Notes under the pieces: generated by a model | What the model was told of the DNA's origin: nothing | The model's database searches: none | Seen by the model: only the letters and a program-made list of their open reading frames with translations | Program-made: the position numbers and the translations under genes | From: Pseudomonas gingeri | Lineage (GTDB): Bacteria; Pseudomonadota; Gammaproteobacteria; Pseudomonadales; Pseudomonadaceae | DNA length: 64,000 nucleotides | Reading direction: 5' to 3' | Assembly (NCBI RefSeq): GCF_013386115.1 | Contig: NZ_JACAOR010000006.1 | Span: forward strand, 1 to 64,000 | Shown here: piece after piece, positions 42,321-55,700 of the stretch | How the letters are laid out: each line of letters opens with the position of its first letter | How positions within the stretch are numbered: position 1 is the stretch's first letter

Positions 42321-43888
42321 CCGCCAGAGAGCAGAAACAACAGAGGCGCCAACCCATTTCCACCGGTTCGGAATGGACGTTCGAGCTGATCCAGGCCTAC
42401 GACCGCGAAATCAGCCGTATCGCGGAACGTTATGCCCTGGACACCTACCCCAACCAGATCGAAGTGATCACCGCCGAGCAGATGATGGATGCCTATGCCT
42501 CGGTGGGCATGCCCCTGGGCTACCACCACTGGTCCTACGGCAAGCACTTCCTCAGCACGGAAAAGTCCTACAGCCGGGGCCAGATGGGCCTGGCCTACGA
42601 AATCGTGATCAACTCCGACCCCTGCATCGCCTACCTGATGGAGGAAAACACCATCTGCATGCAGGCACTGGTGGTGGCCCATGCCTGTTACGGCCATAAC
42701 AGCTTCTTCAAGGGCAACTACCTGTTCCGGACCTGGACCGATGCCAGCTCGATCATCGATTACCTGGTCTTCGCCAAGCAGTACATCATGCAATGCGAGG
42801 AACGCCACGGCATCGATGCGGTGGAGGACCTGCTCGACTCCTGCCATGCCCTGATGAACTATGGCGTCGACCGCTACAAACGGCCTTACCCGATCTCCGC
42901 GGAAGAAGAACGGCGGCGGCAGAAGGATCGTGAAGAGCACCTGCAAAAGCAGATCAACGATCTGTGGCGCACCATTCCCAAGGGCGCGGACAAGTTCAGC
43001 GACAAGGACAATGCGCGCTTCCCCGCCGAACCCCAGGAAAACATCCTCTACTTCATCGAAAAACACGCACCGCTGCTGGAGCCGTGGCAACGGGAGATCG
43101 TGCGGATCGTGCGCAAGATCGCCCAGTACTTCTATCCGCAGCGCCAGACCCAGGTGATGAACGAAGGCTGGGCGACGTTCTGGCACTACACCCTGATGAA
43201 CGACCTCTACGACGAAGGGCTGGTCACCGAGGGCTTCATGATGGAGTTCCTCACCTCCCACACCAGCGTGGTCTTCCAGCCCGGCTTCGACAGCCCCTAC
43301 TACAGCGGGATCAACCCCTACGCCCTGGGCTTCGCCATGTACCGGGATATCCGGCGGATGTGCGAGGAACCGACGGAGGAGGATCGTCGCTGGTTCCCGG
43401 ACCTGGCCGGCAGCGACTGGCTGTCCAGCATCAAGTTCGCCATGAGCAGCTTCAAGGACGAGAGTTTTATCCTGCAGTACCTGTCGCCCAAGGTGATCCG
43501 CGACCTCAAGCTGTTCAGCATCCTCGACGACGACCAGCGCGACGACCTGCTGGTCCCGGCCATCCATGACGAAGGCGGCTACAGGACCATTCGGGAAACC
43601 CTTGCCGCGCAATACAACCTCGGTAACCGCGAACCCAACGTGCAGATCTGGAGCATCGACCGTCGTGGCGACCGCTCCCTGACCCTGCGCCACCAACAGC
43701 ACGACCGCAAACCCCTGGGCGACTCGACGGAGGAAGTACTCAAGCACCTGCACCGCCTCTGGGGCTTCGACATCCACCTGGAAACCCTGCAGGGCGACCA
43801 GATCATGAAGACCCACCATGTCCCGCCCAGAGGCGAGCACAGCGAAGGCGAATACGGTCGACTGGACCTGGCCGTCATTCACCTCTGA
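42317..43888 (+). CDS. SpoVR family protein (YcgB)
   Basis: Protein of 523 residues in the SpoVR/YcgB family, of unknown biochemical role despite its name from Bacillus spore cortex formation. Conserved stretches include [40 protein letters not shown] and [12 protein letters not shown], with an HxxxH-like arrangement of histidines. It is co-translated with the DUF444 gene. The association of PrkA, YeaH and SpoVR is nearly universal in gamma-proteobacteria. Confidence 0.92.
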   Translation: MTAREQKQQRRQPISTGSEWTFELIQAYDREISRIAERYALDTYPNQIEVITAEQMMDAYASVGMPLGYHHWSYGKHFLSTEKSYSRGQMGLAYEIVINSDPCIAYLMEENTICMQALVVAHACYGHNSFFKGNYLFRTWTDASSIIDYLVFAKQYIMQCEERHGIDAVEDLLDSCHALMNYGVDRYKRPYPISAEEERRRQKDREEHLQKQINDLWRTIPKGADKFSDKDNARFPAEPQENILYFIEKHAPLLEPWQREIVRIVRKIAQYFYPQRQTQVMNEGWATFWHYTLMNDLYDEGLVTEGFMMEFLTSHTSVVFQPGFDSPYYSGINPYALGFAMYRDIRRMCEEPTEEDRRWFPDLAGSDWLSSIKFAMSSFKDESFILQYLSPKVIRDLKLFSILDDDQRDDLLVPAIHDEGGYRTIRETLAAQYNLGNREPNVQIWSIDRRGDRSLTLRHQQHDRKPLGDSTEEVLKHLHRLWGFDIHLETLQGDQIMKTHHVPPRGEHSEGEYGRLDLAVIHL

Positions 43889-43952
43889 GCACACACGATG
43901 CCTCCGTTGGCCGGACACACAGGTTATCCTGTCGCGCTAACGGAGGTTTTTC

Positions 43953-45182
43953 ATGCAGATCTATAAAGTCGGCGGCGCGGTTCGCGATCGCCTGCTGGGC
44001 CAACCCGTCACCGATATCGACTGGGTCGTGGTCGGTGCAACCACTGAAGAGATGCTCGCCCAGGGTTTTCGCCCGGTCGGCGCCGATTTCCCGGTCTTTC
44101 TCCACCCCAGGAGCGGCGAGGAATATGCCCTGGCCCGCACCGAACGCAAAAGCGGACGCGGCTACGGCGGCTTTACTTTCCACGCCAGCCCCGAGGTCAC
44201 CCTCGAAGAAGACCTGATCCGCCGCGACCTGACGATCAATGCCATGGCCGAGGACGACCATGGCAAGCTGACCGATCCCTATCATGGCCAACAGGATCTC
44301 GAAGCTCGCATACTCCGTCACGTTTCCCCCGCGTTCGCCGAAGATCCCCTGCGAGTCCTGCGCGTGGCCCGCTTTGCCGCACGCTACGCAGGCCTGGGCT
44401 TCAAGGTCGCACCGCAGACCCTGGCCCTGATGCACCAACTGGCTGAATCGGGCGAACTCCAGGCCCTGACACCCGAGCGCAGCTGGAAGGAAATTTCCCG
44501 CGCCCTGATGGAAGACCAGCCCCAGGTGTTTATCGAGGTACTGCGCGAGTGCGGTGCGTTGGCGGTACTGTTTCCCGAAGTCGATGCCCTGTTCGGTGTA
44601 CCGCAACCCGAGGCTCACCACCCCGAAATCGACAGTGGCATCCACACCCTGAGCGTGCTGGAGCAGGCCGCCCGCCATCGGCAGCCATTAACCGTGCGCT
44701 GGGCCTGCCTGCTGCACGACCTGGGGAAAGGCCTCACGCCCGAGAGCGAATGGCCACGACACATCGCCCATGAGTTCAAGGGACTGAAACTGATCAAGGC
44801 GGTCAATGAACGCTACAAGGCCCCTCGCGACTGCCAGGAACTGGCCTTGCTGGTGGGCGAATACCACACCCACGGTCATCGCGCCCTGGAGCTGAAGCCC
44901 TCGACCTTGCTGGAACTGTTGCAGAGCTTCGACGTTTATCGCCGCCCGCAACGCTTCGAGGAATTTATCGCCGCCTGCGAGATGGATGCCCGGGGTCGCC
45001 AGGGCCTCGAACAGCGGGATTATCCGCAGGCCGATTATTTACGCGGTGCGGCGGCGGTCGCCAAGGCCGTCGCGGTTCAGCCGCTGCTGGAAAAAGGCTT
45101 CAAAGGCCCTGAGTTGGGTGAAGCCCTCAAGCGCGAGCGGCTGAAAGCCATCAAGGCCTACAAAGAAAAGAGTGTTGGCTGA
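43953..45182 (+). CDS. cca: Multifunctional CCA-adding enzyme
   Basis: Adds and repairs the 3' CCA of tRNAs. The 409-residue protein has the nucleotidyltransferase head ([22 protein letters not shown]), the tRNA-binding neck ([12 protein letters not shown]) and a C-terminal HD domain ([11 protein letters not shown]), so it is the long bacterial form with additional phosphatase and phosphodiesterase activity. Confidence 0.96.
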   Translation: MQIYKVGGAVRDRLLGQPVTDIDWVVVGATTEEMLAQGFRPVGADFPVFLHPRSGEEYALARTERKSGRGYGGFTFHASPEVTLEEDLIRRDLTINAMAEDDHGKLTDPYHGQQDLEARILRHVSPAFAEDPLRVLRVARFAARYAGLGFKVAPQTLALMHQLAESGELQALTPERSWKEISRALMEDQPQVFIEVLRECGALAVLFPEVDALFGVPQPEAHHPEIDSGIHTLSVLEQAARHRQPLTVRWACLLHDLGKGLTPESEWPRHIAHEFKGLKLIKAVNERYKAPRDCQELALLVGEYHTHGHRALELKPSTLLELLQSFDVYRRPQRFEEFIAACEMDARGRQGLEQRDYPQADYLRGAAAVAKAVAVQPLLEKGFKGPELGEALKRERLKAIKAYKEKSVG

Positions 45183-45194
45183 AACGCGAATCCG

Positions 45195-45277
45195 GTAGGA
45201 GCTGGCTTGCTGGCGATGGCGGCCAAATAGGCATCACAAGGCTCTAGGCCCTCATCGCTGGCAAGCCAGCTCCTACA
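45195..45277. repeat. REP doublet between cca and folK
   Basis: GTAGGAGCTGGCTTGCTGGC (45195-45214) and the inverse GCTGGCAAGCCAGCTCCTAC (45257-45276) form an inverted pair between two convergent genes. The unit is close to that at 21633-21720, with A replacing C in the stem. Confidence 0.88.
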
Positions 45278-45304
45278 AGGATCGCGCGGGCCGTGATGAC
45301 GAGG

Positions 45305-45835
45305 TCAAGCCGGCCCTTGCAACAGATCCGTGGGGGTCAACCGGGTACCACGCCACTCGAACGCAACCGGCGCCAACACCTGGTCGATACCCGCTTCCTG
45401 CCATAGCGCGGCAAAGCTCCTGCCCACTTCAGGATGCAGCTTTGTCGGCGCGATCAACGACAATGGCCACAAGACAAAGGCATTTTTCAGAATTTCCGCA
45501 CGGGGCAGGATCAACCCATCGAAATTCCCCACCTGCTCGCCATACAGCAAGACATCGATATCCAGCGGCAGGCCCTTGCGGTCCGGCGCATACCGACCGT
45601 TGTCGGCCTCGATGAACTTCAACCGGCGATCCAGCTCCAGCAACGGCAGGTCGGTCACTGCCGACACCACCAGATTGAAGAACGGCCCGCTCTTGATCCC
45701 CACCGGCTGGCTTTCGAACACCGGCGAGCAACGAATATCCAGCAGAAAGCCGGACAGCGCATCAAGGCCGGCGCACAAGTGGGTTTCGCGCTCGATATTG
45801 CTGCCGAGCCCGAGATAAACCTGAGTTAGCGACAT
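45305..45835 (-). CDS. folK: 2-amino-4-hydroxy-6-hydroxymethyldihydropteridine pyrophosphokinase
   Basis: Pyrophosphorylates the pterin in folate synthesis. The 176-residue product has the motifs YLGLGSNIERE, PVFESQPVG, KFIEADNGRYAPDRKGLPLDIDVLL (FolK signature, split here) and LILPRAEILKNAFVLWPL. It overlaps folB by ten bases and forms a two-gene folate unit. Confidence 0.94.
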   Translation of the reverse strand: MSLTQVYLGLGSNIERETHLCAGLDALSGFLLDIRCSPVFESQPVGIKSGPFFNLVVSAVTDLPLLELDRRLKFIEADNGRYAPDRKGLPLDIDVLLYGEQVGNFDGLILPRAEILKNAFVLWPLSLIAPTKLHPEVGRSFAALWQEAGIDQVLAPVAFEWRGTRLTPTDLLQGPA

Positions 45836-46179
45836 CCGCGCTCGATCTCCACGCCCACGCCCCTGGCGGCCGCGACGGCACCCGGCTTGGTCAGCTTGAG
45901 GTGCAACCAGGGGATCTGGAACTCGCTCATCAGCACTTCGGCCAGGCGCTCGGCGAAGGTTTCCACCAGCTGGAACTGCGATTGCCCGGCAAAGGCCTGG
46001 ATACGCGCCGATACGCTGGCATAGTCGAGCGCCAGGGTCAGGTCGTCACCCGCGGCCGCCGGACGGTTGTCCCAGGCGAAACTGAGGTCAAGACGCAGGC
46101 ACTGCTTGATGCCGCGCTCCCAGTCATAGGCACCGATCACGGTGTCGACTTCCAGGCCCTCGATAAACACTCTGTCCAA
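45826..46179 (-). CDS. folB: Dihydroneopterin aldolase
   Basis: Cleaves dihydroneopterin to hydroxymethyl-dihydropterin and glycolaldehyde. The start is taken as TTG at 46179, which gives 117 residues beginning (M)[24 protein letters not shown] stands eight bases before it. An in-frame ATG at 46203 is a possible alternative, but gives an atypical N terminus. The C-terminal [20 protein letters not shown] is typical. Divergent from plsY. Confidence 0.92.
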   Translation of the reverse strand: MDRVFIEGLEVDTVIGAYDWERGIKQCLRLDLSFAWDNRPAAAGDDLTLALDYASVSARIQAFAGQSQFQLVETFAERLAEVLMSEFQIPWLHLKLTKPGAVAAARGVGVEIERGCR

Positions 46180-46253
46180 GCGCTCTTCTCCACAGCACGA
46201 CAAGGGCGCAATGCGCCGTTAGAATCAGGGCGTCCTCGCCCGGAATAGTTAGC

Positions 46254-46823
46254 ATGTTTTGGTTACTGGCGATCCTCGCCTACCTGCTCGGCTCTCTGTC
46301 CTTTGCCATTTTGCTCAGCCGCCTGACCGGAAACCCCGATCCGCGAATGAGTGGCTCGGGCAATGCCGGCGCAACCAACATGCTGCGCCTGGCCGGCAAG
46401 AAGCTGGCGATCCTGACGCTGCTCGGCGACCTGCTCAAGGGCCTGCTGCCCGTGCTGATCGCCGGGCTCGCCGGGCTGTCACTGCAACAACAGGCCTGGG
46501 TCGGACTCTGCGCCGTCCTCGGCCATCTGTTCCCGCTCTACTTCCGCTTTCGCGGAGGCAAAGGCGTCGCGACGGCCGCCGGCATGCTGCTGGGGCTTTA
46601 CCCACCTGCCGCCCTGCTGGCCATCGCCGCCTGGATCCTGACCTTCTACCTCACCCGCACCAGCTCGCTCGCGGCCTTGATCGCGACACCGCTGACCCTG
46701 CCGCTGCTGGCCTGGCAGGAACCGGCGGCGCTGTTGCCGATGAGCGTGCTGACCGGCCTGATCGTCTGGCGCCACCGTGGCAATCTACGCGACCTCTTTG
46801 CCGGTCGCGAACGACATTTCTGA
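46254..46823 (+). CDS. plsY: Glycerol-3-phosphate acyltransferase PlsY
   Basis: Acylates glycerol-3-phosphate from acyl phosphate at the inner membrane. The 189-residue protein has about five membrane segments and the three cytoplasmic motifs [13 protein letters not shown], the [21 protein letters not shown] segment and RTSSLAAL. Convergent with tsaD. Confidence 0.95.
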   Translation: MFWLLAILAYLLGSLSFAILLSRLTGNPDPRMSGSGNAGATNMLRLAGKKLAILTLLGDLLKGLLPVLIAGLAGLSLQQQAWVGLCAVLGHLFPLYFRFRGGKGVATAAGMLLGLYPPAALLAIAAWILTFYLTRTSSLAALIATPLTLPLLAWQEPAALLPMSVLTGLIVWRHRGNLRDLFAGRERHF

Positions 46824-46866
46824 TCGTCGAGCGTGAAAACGCTTCAACCCGGTCGCTGGCCGGCCA

Positions 46867-47892
46867 TCAAAGCGGCGACAGTTGCTCCATCGGCCAACGC
46901 GCCTGCACGCTGATCGCCAGGGTCTCCTGCTGCCCTGCCTGCAACCGCTGGCAACCGGCAAAGGCGATCATCGCGCCGTTATCGGTACAGAACTCGGGAC
47001 GGGCGTAGAACACATTGCCCTGCATCTCACCGAGCATTTTCTCCAGCGACGCGCGCAAGGCCTTGTTGGCGCTGACGCCGCCGGCGATCACCAGGCGCTT
47101 CATGCCCGTCTGCTTCAATGCCCGCTTGCACTTGATGGTCAAAGTCTCCACCACTGCCTGCTGGAAGGCCAGCGAGATGTCGCAACGGGTTTGCTCACCG
47201 TCGTCCCCAGTGCTGACACACTGCTGCCAGGTGTTGAGCGCGAAGGTTTTCAGGCCACTGAAGCTGAACGCCAGGCCCGGCCGATCGCACATCGGCCGCG
47301 GAAAGACGAAACGTCCGGACACACCCTGCTCCGCCAGGCGGGCAATTTCCGGCCCGCCCGGATAATTGAGACCGATCATCTTCGCCGTCTTGTCGAAGGC
47401 CTCGCCGGCGGCATCGTCCAGGCTCTCGCCCAGCAGCTCGTACTGACCGATGCCATCGACACGAACCAACTGCGTATGACCGCCCGAGACCAGCAAGGCG
47501 ACGAACGGGAACTCCGGCGGCTGCGCTTCCAGCATCGGCGCCAGCAGGTGGCCTTCCATGTGATGCACGCCCAGGGCCGGAATCCCCCAGGCAAAGGCCA
47601 GCGCCTGGGCACACGAAGCGCCGACCAGCAAGGCGCCGACCAGGCCCGGGCCGGCGGTATAGGCGATCGCATCGATCTCGGTCGGCACGCAGTCGGCCTC
47701 CGCCAGCACCTGGCGAATCAGCGGCAGCATGCGCTTGACGTGATCACGGGAGGCCAGCTCCGGCACCACGCCGCCGTAGGCCCGATGCAGGTCGATCTGA
47801 CTGAACAGCGCATCGGCCAGGAGTCCGCGTTCACTGTCGTACAGCGCGACACCGGTTTCGTCGCAGGAAGTTTCCAATCCCAGTACTAGCAT
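46867..47892 (-). CDS. tsaD: tRNA N6-threonylcarbamoyladenosine transferase subunit TsaD
   Basis: Transfers the threonylcarbamoyl group to A37 of ANN-decoding tRNAs, with TsaB and TsaE. The 341-residue ASKHA-fold protein starts [19 protein letters not shown] and has the metal-binding HMEGH motif and [12 protein letters not shown]. Divergent from rpsU, as in most gamma-proteobacteria. Confidence 0.96.
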   Translation of the reverse strand: MLVLGLETSCDETGVALYDSERGLLADALFSQIDLHRAYGGVVPELASRDHVKRMLPLIRQVLAEADCVPTEIDAIAYTAGPGLVGALLVGASCAQALAFAWGIPALGVHHMEGHLLAPMLEAQPPEFPFVALLVSGGHTQLVRVDGIGQYELLGESLDDAAGEAFDKTAKMIGLNYPGGPEIARLAEQGVSGRFVFPRPMCDRPGLAFSFSGLKTFALNTWQQCVSTGDDGEQTRCDISLAFQQAVVETLTIKCKRALKQTGMKRLVIAGGVSANKALRASLEKMLGEMQGNVFYARPEFCTDNGAMIAFAGCQRLQAGQQETLAISVQARWPMEQLSPL

Positions 47893-47976
47893 GGGTTTAC
47901 GCCCTGAGGCTGAATTCGAAGGCGCGCATAATAGTCGCCACTCAGGGCCCCGACCAGCGGTTTTCGATCAGAGGCT

Positions 47977-48005
47977 TTGCATTCCTGACGTTGAGGGGTT
48001 AACAT
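47977..48005 (+). promoter_or_regulatory. Candidate rpsU promoter
   Basis: TTGCAT (47977-47982) and TAACAT (48000-48005) are 17 bases apart, 82 bases before rpsU. An inverted repeat, AGGGGTT and AACCCTT, flanks the -10 region (about 47994-48017). The boxes are imperfect. Confidence 0.4.
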
Positions 48006-48087
48006 CCGCAACCCTTAAAAACCGACGATCTCCAGTGCGCTTTTGCCTGAGGACGTTGACCCCGGTAATGAATGAAGGTAGCTCTGG

Positions 48088-48303
48088 ATGCCAGCCGTCA
48101 AAGTTAAAGAGAACGAACCCTTCGACGTAGCTCTGCGTCGTTTCAAGCGCTCCTGCGAAAAAGCCGGTGTTCTGGCTGAAGTTCGTAGCCGCGAATTTTA
48201 CGAGAAGCCGACTTCCGAGCGTAAGCGCAAAGCAGCAGCTGCTGTCAAGCGTCACGCCAAGAAAGTTCAGCGCGAACAGCGCCGCGCCGTTCGTCTGTAC
48301 TAA
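48088..48303 (+). CDS. rpsU: 30S ribosomal protein S21
   Basis: Small, basic ribosomal protein of 71 residues, needed for initiation on mRNAs. It has the family sequence [20 protein letters not shown] and the Lys/Arg-rich tail. First gene of the rpsU-dnaG-rpoD macromolecular synthesis unit. Confidence 0.98.
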
Positions 48304-48739
48304 TACACAGACGTTCGCTGCAAGCTTCTGCCAAGCCCGGCCCTCAGCCGGGCTAATGGCATTTGCGGATATCGCTTGATGCTTCACCGTCAAAGCCGCC
48401 GATGCGACCCAGACGAACCCGCTTCATCACGTCAGAACTGGCTTCTTGCCAGTGGTGCGCGTCTTTACTGACGAGCCTGCCAAGGCTACCGACGAGCACA
48501 CCCTTTCCAGCTTGCGGCATTGCGTGGTCACCTTGACCTGCGGCGCGCCCGACAGCGACAGTTATAAATCGAAACCTGAAAGGCTGATTGAAATTAAGGT
48601 CAGTGAGTTTTCGGCAGATACACTTCCCGACGATGATTGAGCAGACGACGAATGATCGAGCAGCGCATATGCCTGCACGCCCCGACGACGTCCAGCCCCT
48701 TTCGGGATCTCCTTGCAGCGCAGCAACGACGAGAACGCC
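48304..48739. other. Intergenic region between rpsU and dnaG; YqeY gene not present
   Basis: Four hundred and thirty-six bases without a convincing gene. A hairpin follows rpsU, with arms AGCCCGGC (48334-48341) and GCCGGGCT (48347-48354) and no T run; it may attenuate read-through into dnaG, as known for this operon in E. coli. A second, weaker one has arms ACTGGC and GCCAGT at about 48437-48453. In PAO1 I recall a GatB/YqeY gene here; no remnant is visible. Confidence 0.6.
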
Positions 48740-50704
48740 ATGGCCGGGTTGATTCCCCAGAGCTTCATTGACGACCTTCTGAACCGCACCGACATTGTCG
48801 ACGTGGTCAGCTCGCGCGTGCAAATGAAAAAGGCCGGCAAGAACTACACCGCCTGCTGCCCGTTCCACAAGGAAAAGACCCCGTCCTTCAGCGTCAGCCC
48901 GGACAAGCAGTTCTACTACTGCTTTGGCTGCGGCGCGGGAGGCAACGCCCTCGGCTTCATCATGGACCACGACAACCTGGACTTCCCCCAGGCCGTCGAG
49001 GAACTGGCGAAAGCCGCCGGCATGGAGATCCCCCGCGAGGAAAGCGGCCGGCCGCACAAGCCACGCCAGCCGACCGACTCGCCGCTCTACCCGCTGCTGA
49101 CCGCGGCCGCCGACTTCTATCGCCAGGCACTGAAAAGCCACCCGGCGCGCAAAGCCGCCGTGGACTACCTCAAGGGCCGCGGCCTGACCGGGGAAATCGC
49201 CCGCGACTTCGGCCTGGGTTTTGCCCCGCCAGGCTGGGACAACCTGTTCAAACACCTGTCCAGCGACACGCTGCAACAGAAAGCCATGATCGACGCCGGC
49301 TTGTTGATCGAGAACGCCGAAACGGGCAAACGCTATGACCGCTTCCGCGATCGCGTGATGTTCCCGATCCGCGACAGCCGTGGCCGCATCATCGCCTTCG
49401 GCGGCCGGGTGCTCGGCGACGACAAGCCCAAGTACCTGAACTCGCCGGAAACCCCGGTGTTTCACAAGGGCCAGGAGCTCTACGGCCTGTTCGAGGCCCG
49501 CAAGAACAACCGCAACCTCGACGAGATCATCGTCGTCGAGGGCTACATGGACGTCATCGCCCTGGCCCAGCAAGGCCTGCGCAACGCCGTGGCGACGCTC
49601 GGCACCGCGACCAGCGAAGACCACATGAAGAAGCTGTTCCGCATCGTGCCCAACGTGCTGTTCTGCTTTGACGGCGACCAGGCCGGCCGCAATGCCGCCT
49701 GGCGCGCACTCGAGGCGACCCTGACCAGCCTGCAGGACGGACGGCGCGCGCGCTTCCTGTTCCTGCCCGAGGGCGAAGACCCGGACACCCTGGTCCGCGC
49801 GGAAGGCACCGACGCCTTCCGCGCGCGGATCAACCAGCACGCGCAACCGCTGGCCGACTACTTCTTCCAGCAACTGACCGAAGAAGCCGATCCGCGCTCG
49901 CTGGAAGGCAAGGCGCACATGGCCACCCTCGCCGCACCCCTGATCGACAAGATTCCCGGGGCGAACCTGAAGATCCTGATGCGCCAGCGCCTCACGGAAA
50001 TCACCGGCCTGACCAACGAAACCGTCAGCCAGCTGGCCCACAGCGCCCCGCTGGACGCCCCGCCGCCGGCCTATGATCCCGGCATCGACTACGATGCCAT
50101 CCCGGACTATTCGGACTACCACCAACCGCAGGAGGCCTATGCGCCCCAGCAGGAATGGACGCCGAAGAAACCGGGCGCCGGCGGCAAGAAATGGGACAAG
50201 AAACCCTGGGACAAGAACGGCAAGCGCGGCGGCGATCGCGACCAGCCACGTGCCCCGAGAGTCCCGGCCGCCGTCGAACCACCGACCCTGACCGCCTTGC
50301 GGACCCTGGTCCACCATCCGCAACTGGCCGAGAAGGTCGAGACCGCCGGTCACTTCGCGGATGAAGACAACACCAATACACAGCTTCTGGTGGCCTTGCT
50401 CGAAGCCGTGCAAAAGAATCCTAAGCTAAGCTCATTTCAGTTGATCTCACGTTGGCACGGCACCGAACAGGGCCGATTGCTGACCCGCCTGGCGGAAAAG
50501 GAGTGGCTGATCGAGGGAGAAAACCTTGAACAACAGTTTTTCGACACCATAACTAGCTTGTCAGCCCGCCAGCGCGAGCGAAAGCTGGAACAACTTCTCA
50601 GGAAATCGCGGCAAAGCGAGTTGAGCGCCGAAGAGAAATCTTTGTTGCTTGACCTGCTAAAACGCAATCTTCCTGCATCAAACCCGACCTCAACTGGCGC
50701 GTGA
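48740..50704 (+). CDS. dnaG: DNA primase
   Basis: Synthesises RNA primers at the replication fork. The 654-residue product has the CHC2-type zinc finger (CCPFHKEKTPSF...YYCFGCGAGG), the Toprim core (VEGYMDVIALAQQG, CFDGDQAGRNAAWRA) and a C-terminal DnaB-binding domain. A basic, Pro/Lys-rich linker (about 470-515, PKKPGAGGKKWDKKPWDK) precedes that last domain. The ATG at 48740 (MAGLIPQSFIDDLLNRT) is the standard start. Confidence 0.97.
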   Translation: MAGLIPQSFIDDLLNRTDIVDVVSSRVQMKKAGKNYTACCPFHKEKTPSFSVSPDKQFYYCFGCGAGGNALGFIMDHDNLDFPQAVEELAKAAGMEIPREESGRPHKPRQPTDSPLYPLLTAAADFYRQALKSHPARKAAVDYLKGRGLTGEIARDFGLGFAPPGWDNLFKHLSSDTLQQKAMIDAGLLIENAETGKRYDRFRDRVMFPIRDSRGRIIAFGGRVLGDDKPKYLNSPETPVFHKGQELYGLFEARKNNRNLDEIIVVEGYMDVIALAQQGLRNAVATLGTATSEDHMKKLFRIVPNVLFCFDGDQAGRNAAWRALEATLTSLQDGRRARFLFLPEGEDPDTLVRAEGTDAFRARINQHAQPLADYFFQQLTEEADPRSLEGKAHMATLAAPLIDKIPGANLKILMRQRLTEITGLTNETVSQLAHSAPLDAPPPAYDPGIDYDAIPDYSDYHQPQEAYAPQQEWTPKKPGAGGKKWDKKPWDKNGKRGGDRDQPRAPRVPAAVEPPTLTALRTLVHHPQLAEKVETAGHFADEDNTNTQLLVALLEAVQKNPKLSSFQLISRWHGTEQGRLLTRLAEKEWLIEGENLEQQFFDTITSLSARQRERKLEQLLRKSRQSELSAEEKSLLLDLLKRNLPASNPTSTGA

Positions 50705-50718
50705 GGTCATAGCTCGGG

Positions 50719-50724
50719 TATAAT
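50719..50724 (+). promoter_or_regulatory. -10 box upstream of rpoD
   Basis: A perfect TATAAT stands 48 bases before rpoD, in the short dnaG-rpoD gap. No good -35 box is found 16-18 bases upstream. It may let rpoD be transcribed independently of dnaG. Confidence 0.45.
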
Positions 50725-50771
50725 CCTCGGCTTGTTTTTTGCCCGCCAAGACCTTCAGTGGATAGGGTGTT

Positions 50772-52619
<1,848 letters not shown>

Positions 52620-52622
52620 CAT

Positions 52623-52650
52623 CAAAACCCCCGGCCCGCCGGGGGTTTTG
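52623..52650 (+). terminator. Rho-independent terminator of rpoD
   Basis: CAAAACCCCCGGC (52623-52635) and GCCGGGGGTTTTG (52638-52650) form a stem of up to thirteen pairs, with TTTT closing it, just after the rpoD stop. Confidence 0.88.
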
Positions 52651-52741
52651 CTTTCTGCACAGAGACAAAAGCGGCCTCCCCTCCCCGAATAGCCCGTCTA
52701 CACTCGAATGATTCCCCGTGCCATAACGAGACCGTTACGTT

Positions 52742-55700
52742 ATGCCCAGACTGCCGGCCCTGCTTCTGCTGATGCTGCTCACCTGGACCGCAACGGCTGG
52801 CGCGCTGACTCTGACCGATGATGAACGTAGCTGGCTGGCGAACCACCCGGACCTGCGCCTGGGTGTCGATGCGTCCTGGCCGCCCTTCGAGTTCCGCGAC
52901 GAAGAAGGCCATTACCAGGGCCTGGCCGCCGACTACATGGCGCTGGTCGAGAAGCGCCTGGGCGTCAAGCTCAACCCCATCGAACCCATGAGCTGGACGG
53001 CCGTGCTGCAACTGGCCAGGAACAACCAGGTCAACCTGCTGCCCGGCGTCATGTCCACGCCGGAACGCCAGAGCTATCTGGCCTTCACCCGCCCCTACCT
53101 GGACTTTCCGATTGTCATCCTCGCCCACGAGGGCGGCGCCCAGCCACACAACCTGAAGGAACTCTACGGTCTGAAGATCGCCGTAGTGGAGAACTACGCC
53201 CCCCATGAGCTGCTGCGTACCCACCATCCGGACCTGAACCTGGTGGCCCTGCCCAATGTCAGCTCGGCCCTGCAGGCATTGGCCACCGACGAGGTGGATG
53301 CCGTGGTGGGCGACCTTGCCTCCAGCGTCTGGAGCCTGCGCCAGCTCAAGCTCGAAGGGCTGTATGTCAGCGGCGAAACACCCTACCGCTACCAGCTGGC
53401 AATGGGCGTGCCGCAGGAACAGAAGATCCTGGTGGGCATCCTCGACAAGGTCCTGGCCGACATGAGCCCCAGCGAAGTCGACGCCATCCAGAAGCGCTGG
53501 GTCGGCAATGTGCTGGTCAATCCCTCGTTCTGGCCCGATGTCCTGGTCTACGGCCTGCCGGGCATCCTGCTACTGATCACCGTGCTGGCGGTGGTGATCC
53601 GCATCAACCGGCGCCTGAGCTCGGAAATCTCCCGGCGGGTGGCCCTCGAACAGGAACTGCGCAGCAGCGAATACCACTACCGCGGCCTGGTGGAGAGCCT
53701 GTCGGCGATCGCCTGGGAATCGCGCATGAGCGATTACACCTACACCTATGTTTCGCCCCACGCCGAGGCCCTACTCGGTTATCCGCTGTCCCACTGGCTG
53801 GTGCCCGGCTTCTGGCGCAGCATCGCCCACCCCGCCGACCTGATCCGGGCCCAGTCCTTCTGCGACCATGAGACCCTGGCCGGGCGCGACCACAGCCTCG
53901 ACTACCGGGTGATCACCGCCGATGGCCGGGTACTCTGGGTGCGTGACATCGTCAGCCTGATCGAACACGGCCACGAGCCGGTCATGCGCGGGCTGATGAT
54001 CGACATCAGCGAAACCAAGCGCACCGAAGAGGCCCTGCGCCTGTCGGAACAGAAATTCGCCTCGGTGTTCCAACAATGCCCGGACATCCTGGTGATCGCC
54101 CGCCTGTCCGACGGTTGCCTGCTGGAGGTCAACGAAGCCTTCGAGGAACAGATCGGCCTGAGCGCACAAGACGTCGTCGGTCGCACCGCCACCTCACTGA
54201 ACATCTGGGGTATCGAGGGCGTCGGCCCGGGGCTTCTGCAGCGTCTGCAGGCCGGCAGCATCCGCAACCTGGAGATGCCCTTCCGCCGCAGCAATGGCCA
54301 ACTGTTCACCGGCCTGATTTCTGCCGAGCCCTTTGATCTCGATACCACACCCGCCCTGGTGGTCGTGGTGCGGGATATCAGCCAGCTCAAGGAAACCCAG
54401 CAGCAACTGCAAACCTCCGAGGAGAAGTTTGCCAAGGCTTTCCACGCCTCTCCCGACGGCTTGTTGCTGAGCCGTCAGCGCGACGGACTGCTGATGGAGG
54501 TCAACGAGGGCTTCAGCCGTCTCACCGGCTACAACAGCGCCAGCTCGCTGGACCGCTCGACCCTGGATCTGGGCATCTGGGTCAACCTGAACGAACGCAA
54601 GCACATGCTCGAACTGATGCTGCGTGACGGTTTTGTCCGCGACTTCAGTTGCCATATCCGCCGCAGCGACGGGCAGATCCGCCTTTGCGAAGTCTCCAGC
54701 CGGCCCCTGCCCATCGGCGGCGAAGACTGCATGCTGACCATCGCCCGGGACATCACCGAACGCCACCTCATGCAGGAAAAACTGCAACAGGCCGCCACGG
54801 TGTTCGAAAGCACGGCCGAAGGCGTGTTGATCACCGACACCCAGCAGCACATCAGCGCGGTCAACCGCGCCTTCACCGAAATAACCGGCTACAGCGAAAC
54901 CGAAGCCCTCGGCCACACCCCGCGCCTGCTTGCTTCCGGCCAGCATGACAGCGCCTTCTATGCCGCCATGTGGCACCAGTTGAGCGCCGAAGGCCACTGG
55001 CAGGGCGAGATCTACAACCGACGCAAGAACGGCGAGCTCTATCCCAGCTGGTTGACCATCAGCGCCGTACGCAATCGCGACAAGTTCATCACCCACTTCG
55101 TTGCCGTGTTCGCCGATATCTCCAGCCTGAAACACGCCCAGGCGCGGCTCGACTACCAGGCCCACCACGACCCGCTGACCGGGCTGCCCAACCGCACCCT
55201 GTTCGAAAGCCGGTTGCTGGCCGCGCTCAACAGCCAACAGGAAAATGGCGGCCAGGGCGCGGTGCTGTTCCTCGATCTCGACCGCTTCAAGCACATCAAC
55301 GACAGCCTCGGCCATCCGGTCGGCGACCTGCTGCTCAAAGGCATCGCCCTGCGCCTGAAAGAGCAGTTGCGGGATATCGACACCGTCGCCCGCCTCGGCG
55401 GCGACGAATTCATCATCCTGCTGCCCGGCCTGCAACAGCCCAGCGACGCCGAGTACCTGGCCGAAAAACTGTTGAACTGCTTCGGTGCACCGTTCCAGGC
55501 CGGCGAGCACGAGTTCTTTATCAGCGCCAGCATCGGCACCAGCCTCTATCCCAAGGATGGCAACGACGTCGCCACCCTGATCAAGAATGCCGATGCGGCC
55601 ATGTATCGCTCCAAGGCCAAGGGGCGCAACCGGGTCGAAAGCTATACCCGCGACCTCACCGCCCAGGCCAGCGAGCGCGTGGCCCTGGAGCACGAACTGC

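Noticed and set aside
48446..48640. 64-codon frame with TTG start between rpsU and dnaG
   Set aside because: No ribosome-binding site, no family resemblance, and a TTG start; not enough to call a gene.
48353..50413. Minus-strand frame of 686 codons opposite dnaG
   Set aside because: dnaG has all conserved primase motifs, and the antisense frame has no domain and extends into the rpsU-dnaG gap.
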